This document shows positions 11,683 through 22,329 of a stretch of 64,000 nt of DNA, one piece after another (within the stretch, counting starts at the first letter, position 1; the number at the start of each line of letters is the position of its first letter). The notes beneath the pieces are model-generated. The model saw nothing but the letters and a program-made list of their open reading frames with translations. It searched no databases and was not told the DNA's origin. The stretch is from Sorex araneus (lineage: Eukaryota > Chordata > Mammalia > Eulipotyphla > Soricidae). Made by a program: the position numbers and the translations under genes. The DNA lies in the NCBI RefSeq assembly GCF_027595985.1, contig NC_073313.1, positions 99,683,552 to 99,747,551 of the forward strand. Direction: 5' to 3'.

Positions 11683-12124
11683 GCAGATATCTCTCTGGAC
11701 TTAGTTACTAAAATACTAAATTACAGAAACCCAAAACTGAGAGGCCGCTAAGTGTGGTCACTCGACCTCATACTTCTTCATCCTCAGCAATGGAAAACAA
11801 ATTATCTAATGCTTCCTTTTCAGCAGGTCTGACTTTAGGGGAGAGACTCTCCAAACAATAATAGTGAGTTTTGTTGAAATATTGTATGCAATCAAAGTGA
11901 AAGTAAAGTGAAATTTATTAGTTACACAGGTGGGGGGGCTTAGGGTGGGGGGCTAGGGGCGTGGGGGGGTTGGGGTGTGAGGGGGCGGGGTGGAGCTATA
12001 CTGGGATTCTTGGTGGTGGAATATGAGCACTGGTGAAGGGATGGGTATTCGAGCATTGTATAACTGAGATTTAAACCTGAAAACTTTGTAACTTTGTAAC
12101 TTTTCACAATAAAAAATTAAAAAA
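11683..12124 (+). mobile_element. L1-like 3' end inserted into a SINE, with 16-bp TSD
   Basis: The element ends 'cacaataaaaaattaaaaaa', carries the L1 3'UTR signature 'ggtattcgagcattgtata', and has a G-rich block (11930-11990). The flanks repeat 'aagaatgatccctgag' (11667-11682 and 12125-12140), which also joins the two halves of the interrupted SINE (about 11640-11682 and 12127-12200). It resembles the antisense element at 34772-35233 more than the other L1s here, so it is a distinct 3'UTR subfamily. Confidence 0.85.
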
Positions 12125-12213
12125 AAGAATGATCCCTGAGAACAGAGCCAAAAGTAAACCCTAAGTACTATCATGTGTGGCCCAATATCCCACGCAAAAT
12201 GAACATGAATTTT

Positions 12214-12620
12214 TGAGAGAGAACAAGAGGTAGAAAGTGGGAGGGATAAAGAGAGAGTGAGAGAGAGAAGGAGGAGGACTAGAAAGAGTAAGAGGAGGCG
12301 GTGGTGGTGGAGGTTGAGGAGCAGAGATTGGAGGAAGAGGAGGATGAGGAGGAGGTGGGGGAAGAGGAGGGAGAAGAGAAGAGGATGAGGAAGAGGAAAA
12401 AGAAGAGAAGTGGGCAATGGAGGAAGAGGGAGGAGGAGGAAAGGGAGGAGGGAGAAAGGGAGAAGGAAAAGGAGGAGAAGAAAAAGAAGGAGGAGGAGTA
12501 AGGGGAGGAGAGATAAAGGGGGAGGAAAAGAAGAAGGAGGAGATAGAGGAGAAAGGGGAGTAGAAAGAGGGAGGAGGAAGAGGAGGAACAGAAGATGGAA
12601 GGGGAGGAGGAGGAGAAGAA
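12214..12620 (+). repeat. Polypurine tract, (GGA/GAA)n-rich, about 400 bp
   Basis: Almost pure A/G on the + strand: GAGAGA at the left, then imperfect GGA/GAA/GGAAGA units. Pyrimidines appear mainly near 12280-12330. The long Leu/Ser/Pro- or Glu/Arg/Lys-rich frames across it are low-complexity artefacts. Confidence 0.95.
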
Positions 12621-12621
12621 C

Positions 12622-13412
12622 CTGGGTTGCTTGCATGATTGTCCTTCATCTAGTTTTCTGCCTGTTCTATTCAGGACGACAGGAATGAACAACTTGTAGA
12701 CAACAGACAGCAGGCAGATTGGGCGATAGTGGCCGATGTCGTGGATGTCTCCCTTCTTGTACAACAGAACGGTCCTGCTGGTTTTCCACAGGGATGGAAC
12801 CTTGCATTGAGACAGGTAGCGTGTGAAGAGCCGAGCCAGTGTATTGATGAGTACTGGTGGCAGATTCTTCAGGTGTTCGTGTCTGACCTTGTGTGGACCG
12901 GGTTTGTACGTGTCTTTACCAATGAAATGGCGTGTCAGATTTCGGAAGGGAGGACGTTGGGAATGACATACCCATCCTGCAGAATTTGGTATGTCAGCAG
13001 GTGGACATGGCTGTCAAAGAGATCCTAGTAGAAGTCGTGAATAATCCTCTTCATTACCTTTCTGGAAGATGTGATAGATCTATCAGGATGTCAGAGGGCA
13101 GTCATCTTGGTCTTGTAGTTGGCAAAGGACAGGCAAGCATTGCCAATACTTTTCCTGGCTTCTGCCGTATCGGCCAACACTACTGCTCTTCTGTCCTTGA
13201 GGTCTTCCTTTATCGCTTCTCTGCACAACTTTGCGAGCTCGGACGTTAGCTTGTGGTTGCCTGAGGCTTGTGCCAAACCACGTTGACAAATGAGCTCAAG
13301 AGTTTCCAAAGACAGGCGGGTGTTTGTGGCTTTCTCATTCTCGGCATTCTTCGAGCAGTCATGGAGGTGCTGAACCAGTCGGTCGTACTCCTTGTCAATG
13401 TTGTCAAGCCAC
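12622..13412 (-). mobile_element. RTE-clade LINE, linker and start of RT (RTE1_Sar-like)
   Basis: On the - strand the sequence reads from the linker between endonuclease and RT ('DNIDKEYDRLVQHLHD', 'LSLETLELICQRGLAQ', 'LTSELAKLCREAIKEDL', around 13412-13100) through frame-broken sequence to an RT motif block at about 12764-12640 ('YKKGDIHDIGHYRPICLLS', then 'LDEGQ'). It stops where the polypurine tract begins. It comes from a different part of the same element as the 3606-4290 fragment. Several frameshifts make it inactive. Confidence 0.8.
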
Positions 13413-14300
13413 CACCACCTCATGCATGAGTGAAGCCTTACAGAACCAGGTAAGCAGAACTTTGCAACCTTGGACTCTAGGCTCAACGAGATCCGGAAAC
13501 AAGATACTCTGTCTGCCTCCTGCAATCTCCAGCACCTTAGGGAGGGGTCAAACACAGACTTCCCCACCCTACCCAAGCCATATAATTACCTCACCGGCCG
13601 ACCCCCACTACCTACACTACCCAGCCACCGCCATGTTCCAGGCCGCTCTCTGGACAGTTGGGCTGAACCTCACACACGAGTAAAGCCCCACAGAACCAGG
13701 TAAGCAGAACTTTGCGACCTTGGACGAGACCCGGAAACAAGATCCTCTGTCTGACATAGAAAGATTGCACTCATCTATGGTATATAGAATAACAGAGTGG
13801 GAGACTAACACCCAAGAACTGTAGAAATAAGTACCAGGAGGTTGACTCCATGGCTTCGAGGCTGGCCTCACGTTCCGGGGAAAGGGCAACTCAGAGAAGC
13901 GATCACCAACTACATTGTAGTCGAAGGCCATGTGGGGGAAGGGAGTTGCGGGCTGAATGAGGGCTAGAGACTGAGCACAGCGGCCACTCAACACCTTTAT
14001 TGCAAACCACAACAGCTAATTAGAGAGAGAAAACAGAAGGGAATGCCTTGCCACAGTGGCAGGGTGGGGTGGGGGGGAGATGGGATTGGGGAGGGTGGGA
14101 GGGACACTGGGTTTACGGGTGGTGGAGAATGGGCACTGGTGAAGGGATGGGTTCCCAAACTTTGTATGAGGGAAGTATAAGCACAAAAGTGTATAAATCT
14201 GTAACTGTACCCTCACGGTGATTCTCTAATTAAAAATAAATAAATTAAAAAAAAAAATCCTCTGTCTGCCTCCCCCATATACATATAGAAGTGTTAAAAT
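13413..14300 (+). repeat. Monomer-type repeat interrupted by an L1 3' end
   Basis: Two related units ('gaaccaggtaagcagaactt' at about 13443 and 13696) belong to the same family as the 30-31 kb array. The second is split by an L1 3'UTR (13754-14256, sense, poly(A) at its end) flanked by the 12-bp duplication 'atcctctgtctg' (13742-13753 and 14257-14268). Confidence 0.75.
13754..14256 (+). mobile_element. L1 3'UTR, sense, 5'-truncated, with TSD
   Basis: Starts 'acatagaaagattgcactca' and ends with 'aattaaaaataaataaatta' plus an A run. This is one of the better-preserved L1 3' ends in the window, and its precise duplication marks a simple truncated insertion. Confidence 0.92.
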
Positions 14301-14303
14301 ATT

Positions 14304-14700
14304 ATCACTGTCACTGTATCACTGTCATCCTGTTGTTCATTGATTTACTCGAGCGGGCACCAGTAATGTCTCTATTACACTCAGCCCTGAGATTTTAGCA
14401 AGCTCTCCTTACTCGTCTTTCCGAATGATTGGAGGCTCTTTCAGGGTCAGGGGAATGAGACCTATCGTTACTATTTTTGGCATATCAAAACGCCACGGGT
14501 AGCTTGCCAGGGTCTGCCATGCAGGTGGGATACACTCAGTAGCTTGCAGGGGTCTCCGAGAGGTATGTATATATCTTTTACTGTATTTGGGATATGAATA
14601 CGCCATAAGGAGCTTGCAAGGCTCTCCTGTGCAGGCAATAAACTCTTGGTAGCTTGTCACGTTCTCCAAGAGAGAGAACAAGGGTATTAGATGTCTCTCG
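14304..14700 (-). mobile_element. RTE-tailed SINE derivative with repeated body module, antisense
   Basis: On the - strand it ends with the RTE-type tail (antisense 'gatttactcgagcgggcacc' at about 14341) and short CAGTGATA-like tandem units. Upstream are two copies of the SINE body module ('ggcatatcaaaacgccacgg' near 14480, 'gggatatgaatacgccataa' near 14588). The SOR head is missing. Confidence 0.65.
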
Positions 14701-15190
14701 GCCGCAAGCCGCTTCCGGGAGCTTGATTTTATAATCTCCTGATGTTGGCCATATTTGGGATTACACGGTGCTGGGGGTAGTTTGTGGGTGTGGCTGCTAA
14801 GCTACTGGAAAATGGGGGCCTCGGTGAAGAAGTCCAAGTCCCAATCCGAGCAGGCTTGGAGATCTCAGCCCCGAGTCCCACACACCTGGGTTCCTCTGCT
14901 GGTCCCTTCATGCGTGAGACTCATCTGAACGTGTGGAGTGTGGCCTTGAGCATGGCTGTGGCTGGGTTCTGGAGGTCTTCAACTGTCAAGGCTCTGCTTG
15001 GGGCAGGGAGGGAAAGGCAACCTGTCTGTCCCCTCCGAGGGGCCCCAGTGAAGACAGCCAGGCATGTGGGGCAAGAGACTCTGTGTTGCTCTCTTCCAGG
15101 AGCTTGGTTTTATAGTCTCTGGATGTTAGCCATTGGTGGGATTACACAGTGCCAAGGACAGTTTGTGGGGTGGCTTCCAAGCTATTGTTA
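14701..15190 (-). repeat. Promoter-like monomers, antisense array
   Basis: On the - strand two units carry a TATAAAA box (antisense 'gttttatagtct' at about 15109 and 'attttataatct' at about 14726), giving a period of about 384 bp. Each is preceded by 'cacacccacaaac'-like sequence. The same units occur on the + strand at 30-31 kb. Confidence 0.7.
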
Positions 15191-15235
15191 AAATATTATA
15201 TTCCTGAAATTCTGTAGTACTGTAAACCAATAATA

Positions 15236-15540
15236 AATTAATTCTGGGGAGGGATACTGGGAACATTGGTGGTGGAGAATGGGCACTGTTGGAGGCATGG
15301 GTATTTGACCATTATATAACTGAAATGTAATCATGAAAGTGTGTAAGTCTTTAATTCTATCTCATGGTGTTTCATTAAAAATGTTATTCAAAAAATTAAT
15401 TTAAAAAACAGATAAAGGATGGAGTATAAATGCATAGTAGACAACTTTTAGGTATTTTTTTTGCATTGCTGGGAATCACGCCTATGGCCTCACACATGCA
15501 AAGTGTGTACTCTACCACTGAGTCACAACCCTGACCTGTT
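15236..15540. mobile_element. Sense L1 3' end, then a tRNA-Ala-like SINE fragment
   Basis: 15236-15415 has the L1 3'UTR signature ('tggtggtggagaatgggcac'). 15456-15530 is antisense to a second SINE type whose head resembles tRNA-Ala ('tgtactctaccactgagtca'). Confidence 0.75.
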
Positions 15541-16030
15541 ATGGGACTTAAAAAAGCACTTAAATGCATATAAAAACATAAAATTATATTTTACTACTTT
15601 AGCATCTCTAGCTATTAGAAGCGAAATTTATAGGTCAAAAGATAAAATATTACTATTTCTAAACAATTTACAAACTTGCTTATTTGGAAAACTTTTACTA
15701 ATGTACTCAAGAGCAAGGAAAAGCGTGTTCCTCGATAAACCTTGTATACATTTGCATTAAAGCAAATATATCAAAGCTTTCCTTCATTGTGTGTCTTTTT
15801 GTTATGGGGGCAGACAGTGAGTTCACACCTGACTGTAGTTAGAGTTCAAACCAACTGTCCATCTGTCTGGCCTCCTTTCTTTGGTTTATATTGGGGAGGC
15901 GGAGGTGGTGGGGTGGCACAAATAGTGGCTTTTAGGGACTACTGCTGGCTTTGTGCTTAGGGTCACTCACTCCTGGCAGGGCTAGGGATCTAATTTTGGT
16001 TATATTTTTAAAAGGCTGTCCACACCAAAA
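15541..16030. other. AT-rich sequence and a weak antisense SINE
   Basis: Mostly unassigned. About 15885-16000 resembles a decayed antisense SOR copy ('ggcttttagggactactgct'). Confidence 0.45.
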
Positions 16031-16799
16031 CTTATGTGGAAATGGAGGCTGCTTATTCAGAGTTGCTTATAACTAAGGAGTCAGCCACCATCACCTGTAT
16101 TCTGTAGAGACCTAAGAGGCAGAGTGTGGAGTGGGAAAACTTTATAGTAAAAACAGAAAGGACTTAGGATTTTTCCAGTTGTAGATTGTAGGCACTGAGA
16201 AGTTAGAAACATTTAAACTAAAAGCAGGGCATCTCATGAAATTAGGGAGCATATTTAGCTTTCTCTGTTGGGCAGGGCTAAAATTAGGAATGCTGGCAGT
16301 TATTGATCACGTCTGAGGATTTCTGAGGAGTCTGTGCTTCACCTTCGTGGGCTGCTCTGTAGCGGTTCTGGGTCGTTACACTAGTCTCCTAAATGGCCAG
16401 GTCATTGTCTATCGTGTATCTAATACACGCTTGAAAAAAAATACAGTTCACTAATTTTGCCCAAATCTTTTATTTTTACCTCTAGGCCATTAATCCACTA
16501 GAAGGTCATCTTTGTATATGTCAGGACAGAGGACATTTTTAGAAGGAATACGTTCAAATTATTTTCAAAAGTGCAATGTCGATCTCTTTATGCGGTGGTA
16601 AAGTGCACATTTCATTCGATGTCAATGGGTTGCTTGCTCCCAGTGCCATTTAAAAGCAATAAAGTCAGGACTCCTCCCCCGAACCTCTCGATCCACTTTT
16701 GAAAATAAAAATCCTGTGTGCTGTGTACTAAGATTCTTTCTTTGACCAACTTCCTAAGACAAGGAGAAGGGCAAAAGAACTCAAGTAAATGGGGACCTG
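16031..16799 (+). other. Repeat-poor 5' flank of TCEAL4
   Basis: No SOR, L1 or ERV signature and no convincing ORF over nearly 800 bp, which is unusual in this window. Distal control sequence is possible, but nothing specific is visible. Confidence 0.45.
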
Positions 16800-17010
16800 C
16801 TCCCCAGAGGTGGTGGGACAGTCGCCGGCTAGTGGGCGGGGCATGGAGGCGAGCCCGGGTGACGCGGTATCACGTGACTGGCGGGCGCAGAATTGGGCAC
16901 CGGTCCGGGTGCCCGCCCTCCGTCCCTGCAGTCGCACCCCGAGCCGGTCCTCGGAGTTAATTGTCGCTCCAGTTTCTTTAAGGTCAGTGCGACGGTTTTT
17001 GTCGCTGCCG
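16800..17010 (+). promoter_or_regulatory. TCEAL4: TCEAL4 promoter with CACGTG (BGW-type motif)
   Basis: A CpG-rich promoter without an obvious TATA box. Around 16858-16930 the segment 'ggtgacgcggtatcacgtga' (CACGTG at 16871-16876) followed by 'gtgcccgccctccgtcc' aligns with the TCEAL3 promoter at 59758-59830. In the BEX/GASP/WEX(TCEAL) cluster a conserved promoter block called the BGW motif, containing an E-box, is known. I infer this is it. CACGTG would suit USF/MYC/MIT-family bHLH-leucine-zipper factors. Confidence 0.75.
16890..16982 (+). other. TCEAL4: TCEAL4 untranslated exon 1 (start approximate)
   Basis: A strong 5' splice site, TAAG|GTCAGTG, lies at 16982/16983, about 106 bp downstream of CACGTG. 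TCEAL3 has the corresponding donor, GCAG|GTCAGTG, at 59937/59938. The transcription start cannot be fixed from sequence, so the left end is a guess. Confidence 0.55.
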
Positions 17011-17565
17011 GTGGACCGCTGAACGGGGGGAGAGAAACGGGCACGGAAAAGTGATCAGGGGGTGTCTAGGTCGCAAGAAGCTGGCCCAAGTGCAGAGATG
17101 GCGGGGGGGGGGGAAGAGGCCGTGGGGAGCTAGCGGCCAGTGGGCGGAGGGTCGGCAAGGCGGACACCCCGGGATTAAAACCCCCGTCTCCGCGCTCGCT
17201 CCTCGCTGTCCTCCGTCCATTTTAGAGCCTGAGATGGTGAGCTAGGAGTGGGCGCCCCAGCGGTGAGGGCGGAGAAATGACCCCCAAGCCCTTAGTCACT
17301 CTGTGCGGAGAGGAGAAAGTTGACCTAGAGTGTGGAGAGGCGAATTGCCGCTGGGGGAATAGGACTCGGGAATCCAAAATTAGTTTGCAAAATGGTTTGG
17401 CGTCCCAGGCATGCAAAGAAATGGCGGCGGGGGGGTGCTGGGGGGAGGGCGGGTGTGGAGGAGCTGGAGGATCAAAATCTTGGGTGAGGGTGACCGGGAT
17501 TCAGGAAAGGGACCCTAGTTTCTTGCATCCACCCAGCGCCCAGCCCGTCTCCTGTCTGTCTGCAG

Positions 17566-17637
17566 ATCTGCCTGTCTGCTGTTCTCAGCACACTGCAGGC
17601 CAGCAAAAGGGGAGCAACCTGTCCAGAATCCCTGCAG
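17566..17637 (+). other. TCEAL4: TCEAL4 untranslated exon 2
   Basis: It is bounded by a pyrimidine-rich acceptor, 'cctgtctgtctgcag' (AG at 17564-17565), and the donor 'ccctgcag|gtcagtgagg' (GT at 17638-17639). It aligns with both copies of the corresponding TCEAL3 exon, for example around the donor 'atccctgcaggtcagtga'. The following intron also aligns with the TCEAL3 intron from 'ggcagaatttggg' onward, so the two genes share non-coding as well as coding ancestry. Confidence 0.7.
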
Positions 17638-17899
17638 GTCAGTGAGGAGGGTGCCACTGGATAGGAGCTCAGAGGGGTGAGGAATGTGGAGGGCAGGGGC
17701 TGGGCAGAATTTGGGTCTTACTGTCCACCTTCCAACATATTTATATGCACTCTGCCACACTGAGCAACTATAGGGAAGTGGCAGGACTTGCTAGGAAAAA
17801 ATAACTGTTGGGTAGCATATGCGTGGGAGGGATGATGGGGTAATGGGTGGGCAGAAGACACACTTGGAGGGTCGAGCCAATTCAGGGGACTCCTGATAA

Positions 17900-18649
<750 letters not shown>

Positions 18650-18726
18650 TGCCCTTGGCAGGCTTTCACCAGGTCCTGGGCTATATAACCTTATGCAGAT
18701 ACTTTAGGTGTCACTCTGGTCTTCCA

Positions 18727-18732
18727 ATTAAA
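18727..18732 (+). terminator. TCEAL4: TCEAL4 poly(A) signal ATTAAA
   Basis: ATTAAA in 'cttccaattaaagccatcta', about 80 bp after the stop codon, is the only good signal before repeats begin. The implied 3'UTR is very short, as is normal for TCEAL genes. Confidence 0.7.
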
Positions 18733-18784
18733 GCCATCTATGATACTGTAGCAGATTTTCATCCTTTGCATGAAAAAATGTTTA

Positions 18785-19196
18785 TGGTGCATTATAAAAT
18801 TTAAAAGGAAACAGTTTGCAGAACCATACATACGGCATGACTTAATTTTTTAAAACTACAAAGATATTTTGTGATTTGCATATGGAGAAAATGCATGGAA
18901 AAAGGTACTTGGTGCATTATAAAATTAAAAAGGAGACAGTTTGCAGAACCGTATAAATGGCATGAGTTCATTTTTTTTTTTGCTTTTTGGGTCACACCCA
19001 GCGATGCTCAGGGGTTACTCCTGGCTTTGCACTCAGGAATTACTCCTGGCGGTGCTTGGGGGACCATATGGGATGCCGGGGATCGAACCCGGGTCGGCCG
19101 CGTGCAAGGCAAACGCCCTACCCGCTGTGCTATCGCTCCGGCCCCCATGAGTTCATTTTTTTAAACTACAAAGATATTTTGTGATCTGCATATGGA
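18785..19196 (+). repeat. Tandem duplication just downstream of TCEAL4, second copy split by a SINE
   Basis: A unit of about 120 bp beginning 'ggtgcattataaaat' and ending 'ttgcatatggag' occurs at 18785-18890 and again at about 18908-18977 plus 19146-19196. The second copy is interrupted by an antisense SOR SINE (18978-19145) with a 17-bp target duplication, 'catgagttcattttttt'. The duplication therefore predates the SINE. Confidence 0.85.
18978..19145 (-). mobile_element. SOR SINE, antisense, near-consensus
   Basis: Little-diverged copy ('gatcgaacccgggtcggccg' intact) with the duplication 'catgagttcattttttt' on both sides (18961-18977 and 19146-19162). Useful as a reference sequence for the A-tailed family. 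Confidence 0.95.
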
Positions 19197-19238
19197 GGAA
19201 GAACTCTGAAAGCTGTGCCCATGAAAAGATAAATGGTG

Positions 19239-19700
19239 TGGGGGCTGGAGAGATAGTACAGCAGGTAAGGTGCTTGCCTTATGTGCAGCTGACACAAAGT
19301 GCAGAGCCAGGAGAACACCCTAAGCACAGTCTGGGTGGCTCAAAAACAAAAACAAAAAAGATTAACTGGTTTTCTGTGGGTAGTTCTTTTCCTGTTTTTT
19401 TTCCCTTTGTTTTCTCCTAAAATTACTTTTTCCATAAAAATAATGAAAGATAAAAATAGAGAAGCATATTTTCAGGATAAAAATCATTGAAGGAAAGGGG
19501 AAAAGTAAAAAGAAGGAACACAATATCAAGAATTATTCATTGAGCTTATAAAGGCACTGGAGACATTTAATATTGTTGGTATTGGTGCCAGAAAGATAGC
19601 TCGATGTGCTTAACAATGCTTTGCATGCATGAGGGCTGGGTTCAGTCCCTAGTACTGCCAGGGGCAACATGATCACTGCAGGCCAATACCCTAAATAAAA
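19239..19700 (+). mobile_element. Two sense SINEs
   Basis: 19239-19366 is a SOR-type copy with an internal deletion ('gggggctggagagatagtac' to an A-rich end). 19585-19700 is an older copy ('gccagaaagatagctcgatg'). Confidence 0.75.
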
Positions 19701-20659
19701 TTCTTGCTGTTAATATGTGAAATTCTGGGTACAATTCACACTAAGATCTCAAAGATGGAGGAATTAACCTGCTAGTTATCATAGATCCATTGCTGTAAGA
19801 TATGTCTTAATATCTGAAACGAGGATTGAATATGAAAGTTGCTTTGCATGATATGAAAATCAGATGATGTATTGCATGTGAGAGTTGTGTTGGGCTAGCT
19901 CCTGTCCTCTTCCCTGCACAAGTAGAAGCAAACCTTGTCGGATATTTTGGAGGACTGAGGGATGTCTTACCTCTGTCCAAAAATAAGTTCAGACAGTTCA
20001 AAGGTAGGTGCCACTCCCCCCAGGCAGTCTTGTCTGTTGAACACTGTCTCTTTTCATGGGTCCTGTAACACCTGAGGTCCTTATTGCTGCTGTTGGCTGG
20101 AGATAATAGACTAAAACAACAGTGCTCAAAAGAAGAATAGAGAATAGTCACTCTATCCCAGGTGGCTAGTACCTAATTGTCACTTGGGACTTGATAAAGT
20201 TCTAAAACCTTCCCAGGGGAAGAGGGATGTGGTTTGACGCATGCTTATCATGTGTGAGGCACTGGGTTTCATCACTGACAGCACACACACAAAACCTTCA
20301 GGTTTTATTATTAATTTGTGTGTGTTTCTCCACTGCATTTAAACAGTGGAGATTGAGTTAGGAGAAAAATATGAGTGTCTGTGCGATTCTCACATACTAA
20401 TCTGTTGTCATCTGACACTTCTTAGGAGTACTCCAAGAAATTACTGTTAAGTCCTGCATTACCACTTCAACAGATCCATCTGCTTACTTCAGTTTTCTCC
20501 TGGAACTTCATTAGTTTTTTAAAAAAAACAGCATTTAATAACTTCAGTGTTGAAAACAAATTTAAACAAATTTCTCCTTTAATGTTGAAAATTAATGTCA
20601 TGTGAATCTTTAAAAATTTTTAATAGTGAATCACCATGAGGTACAGTTACAGAATTTGC
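19701..20659. other. No gene or recognised repeat
   Basis: Unassigned AT-rich sequence. About 20613-20655 is a 40-bp shred of antisense L1 3' end ('agtgaatcaccatgaggtac'). Confidence 0.45.
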
Positions 20660-21780
20660 TTGGGTTTTACAAAGAAGCTTTTATTTTTAGGACAGTTGTA
20701 AATTTACAAATTACTGAAAAAATAGCACAAAGTACTACCCCATACCCAATATCACAAATTTGTTCACATAATAGTATGGCATATTTGTCGCAATAAACTA
20801 CTATTGATACATTATATATATATATATATGTATATGCATACATATATAGTTCCTAAGTATTTTCTTAGTGTTCTTTTCCTTAGGATCTGTTCCAGGATAT
20901 CACATCTAGTTCACTACCATTCATCCAGTCTCCTTAGTACCTTTTGCCTGGGCAGTCTCACACAACCTGATTTTGATGTCCCTGACACAAGCTTCTGAAA
21001 CTGACAAGTAAGGTATTTTGTATATTCTCTGCCTCACAACTTGGGGTTTGCCTGATTTTTTTTTCTTTTGCTTACACAGACATTGTATTTTGGGAATAAG
21101 ACCGCAATGGGAAAGCACCATTCTCATCACAGCACATGAAGGGTACATACTTTCAGTGTTAACACTTTTGATGTTTTGTCACATGGCTGCTGTTAGTGTT
21201 TTTCATGTTTCTTCACAGTAAAGCTGCTCTTTTCTTTTTCTCTTTTCATGCTGTACTTTTTGAACAAAAGTCACTATCTGTGGTTCCATATTTAAAGAGT
21301 GGAGTGTTATGCTCCCCCTTCTTGAAGGTGTAGTATCCACAAATTATTTGTAATGATCCACAGGAGATTTGACTCTTACCCATTCATTTATGTATTCAGC
21401 ATTTAAATTTGTGTTAGTAGAAACTCATTCTAGCTTTATACTTTGGATTATAAGCTAGCACTTGAACCAATTGTTCAAGATTTTGCCATTAGGATTCCTT
21501 TCAGTTGGCTTACGTATCTATTTGACATAGTCCTATTATTGTGCTGTTTTTTATTTTAATGCTTTATTCTTTCTGGCACGACAAAGTGCCCTAGTCTTGC
21601 ATATCTTGTGCTCAAGTCTTAGTATCAGGTGCTTCTCCATCACTTAGTAACTTTGGCTAAAAGATGTTACTAAAGACCGTTACTAAAGACCAAGATCTTG
21701 ATACTAGATATACTTAGTACTATTCAGATATTTCATTACTTCCAAGCCCTCTCAGTTGACAGAGCAATGAGACAGATGAA
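20660..21780 (-). mobile_element. Ancient L1 3'UTR (L1M type), antisense
   Basis: The order of landmarks matches the old placental L1M 3'UTR: 'ttatttttaggacagttgta', 'ccattctcatcacagcacat', 'agtggagtgttatgctcccc', 'ctttatactttggattataa'. It predates the shrew lineage and contains a short (TA)n run near 20813. Confidence 0.75.
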
Positions 21781-21854
21781 TAGATAATAATCTATGAATA
21801 TATAAACATATCTTTACATGTGTATATGTACTTACATCTTTCTTCCTATTTTTT

Positions 21855-22000
21855 GTTCCACCTCTGGCTGTACTCAGGGCTTACTCCTGGCGTCTATACT
21901 CAGAGATCACTCCTGACAGTGCTCCAAGAACCATATGAGATGCTGGGAATTGAATGGATTTACTGAATGCAGGCAAAGCACCTTAATCCTTGTACTATGG
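21855..22000 (-). mobile_element. SOR-type SINE, antisense
   Basis: 'cctctggctgtactcagggc' through 'ccttgtactatggctct'; a moderately diverged copy. Confidence 0.7.
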
Positions 22001-22329
22001 CTCTGTATTTTATTTATGTGGATGGAAATGTTTGCCTTTAATCTTATAGAATGCACTCATTTCCATCCGCACGTTTCTAAAACCACCCGTGTCACTAATA
22101 TTTTTGATAAGATTGTTTCTCACATCTGTAATATACTTAGATGCTTTTGTCACCTTCTGCATTTGGGGAGTGCTGTTGTAAATGGTATTTTTAAATTTGA
22201 ATTCCACTTCTTCATTGCTGTTATATAGGAAATCAGTTAGTTTTTGGTTAGTAGACTGACATTCTTTGACCTGTGGCCAGGAGTTTGTTAATGTTTGGGC
22301 ATTTTCTACACATATGATAAGGTGTAGAA

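Noticed and set aside
11953-12764. Leu/Ser/Pro-rich or Glu/Arg/Lys-rich frames of 90-227 codons
   Set aside because: Translations of the polypurine tract and adjoining repeats; low complexity only.
16728-17760. Short frames around TCEAL4 exons 1 and 2
   Set aside because: Chance frames in GC-rich 5'UTR and intron sequence, open on both strands.
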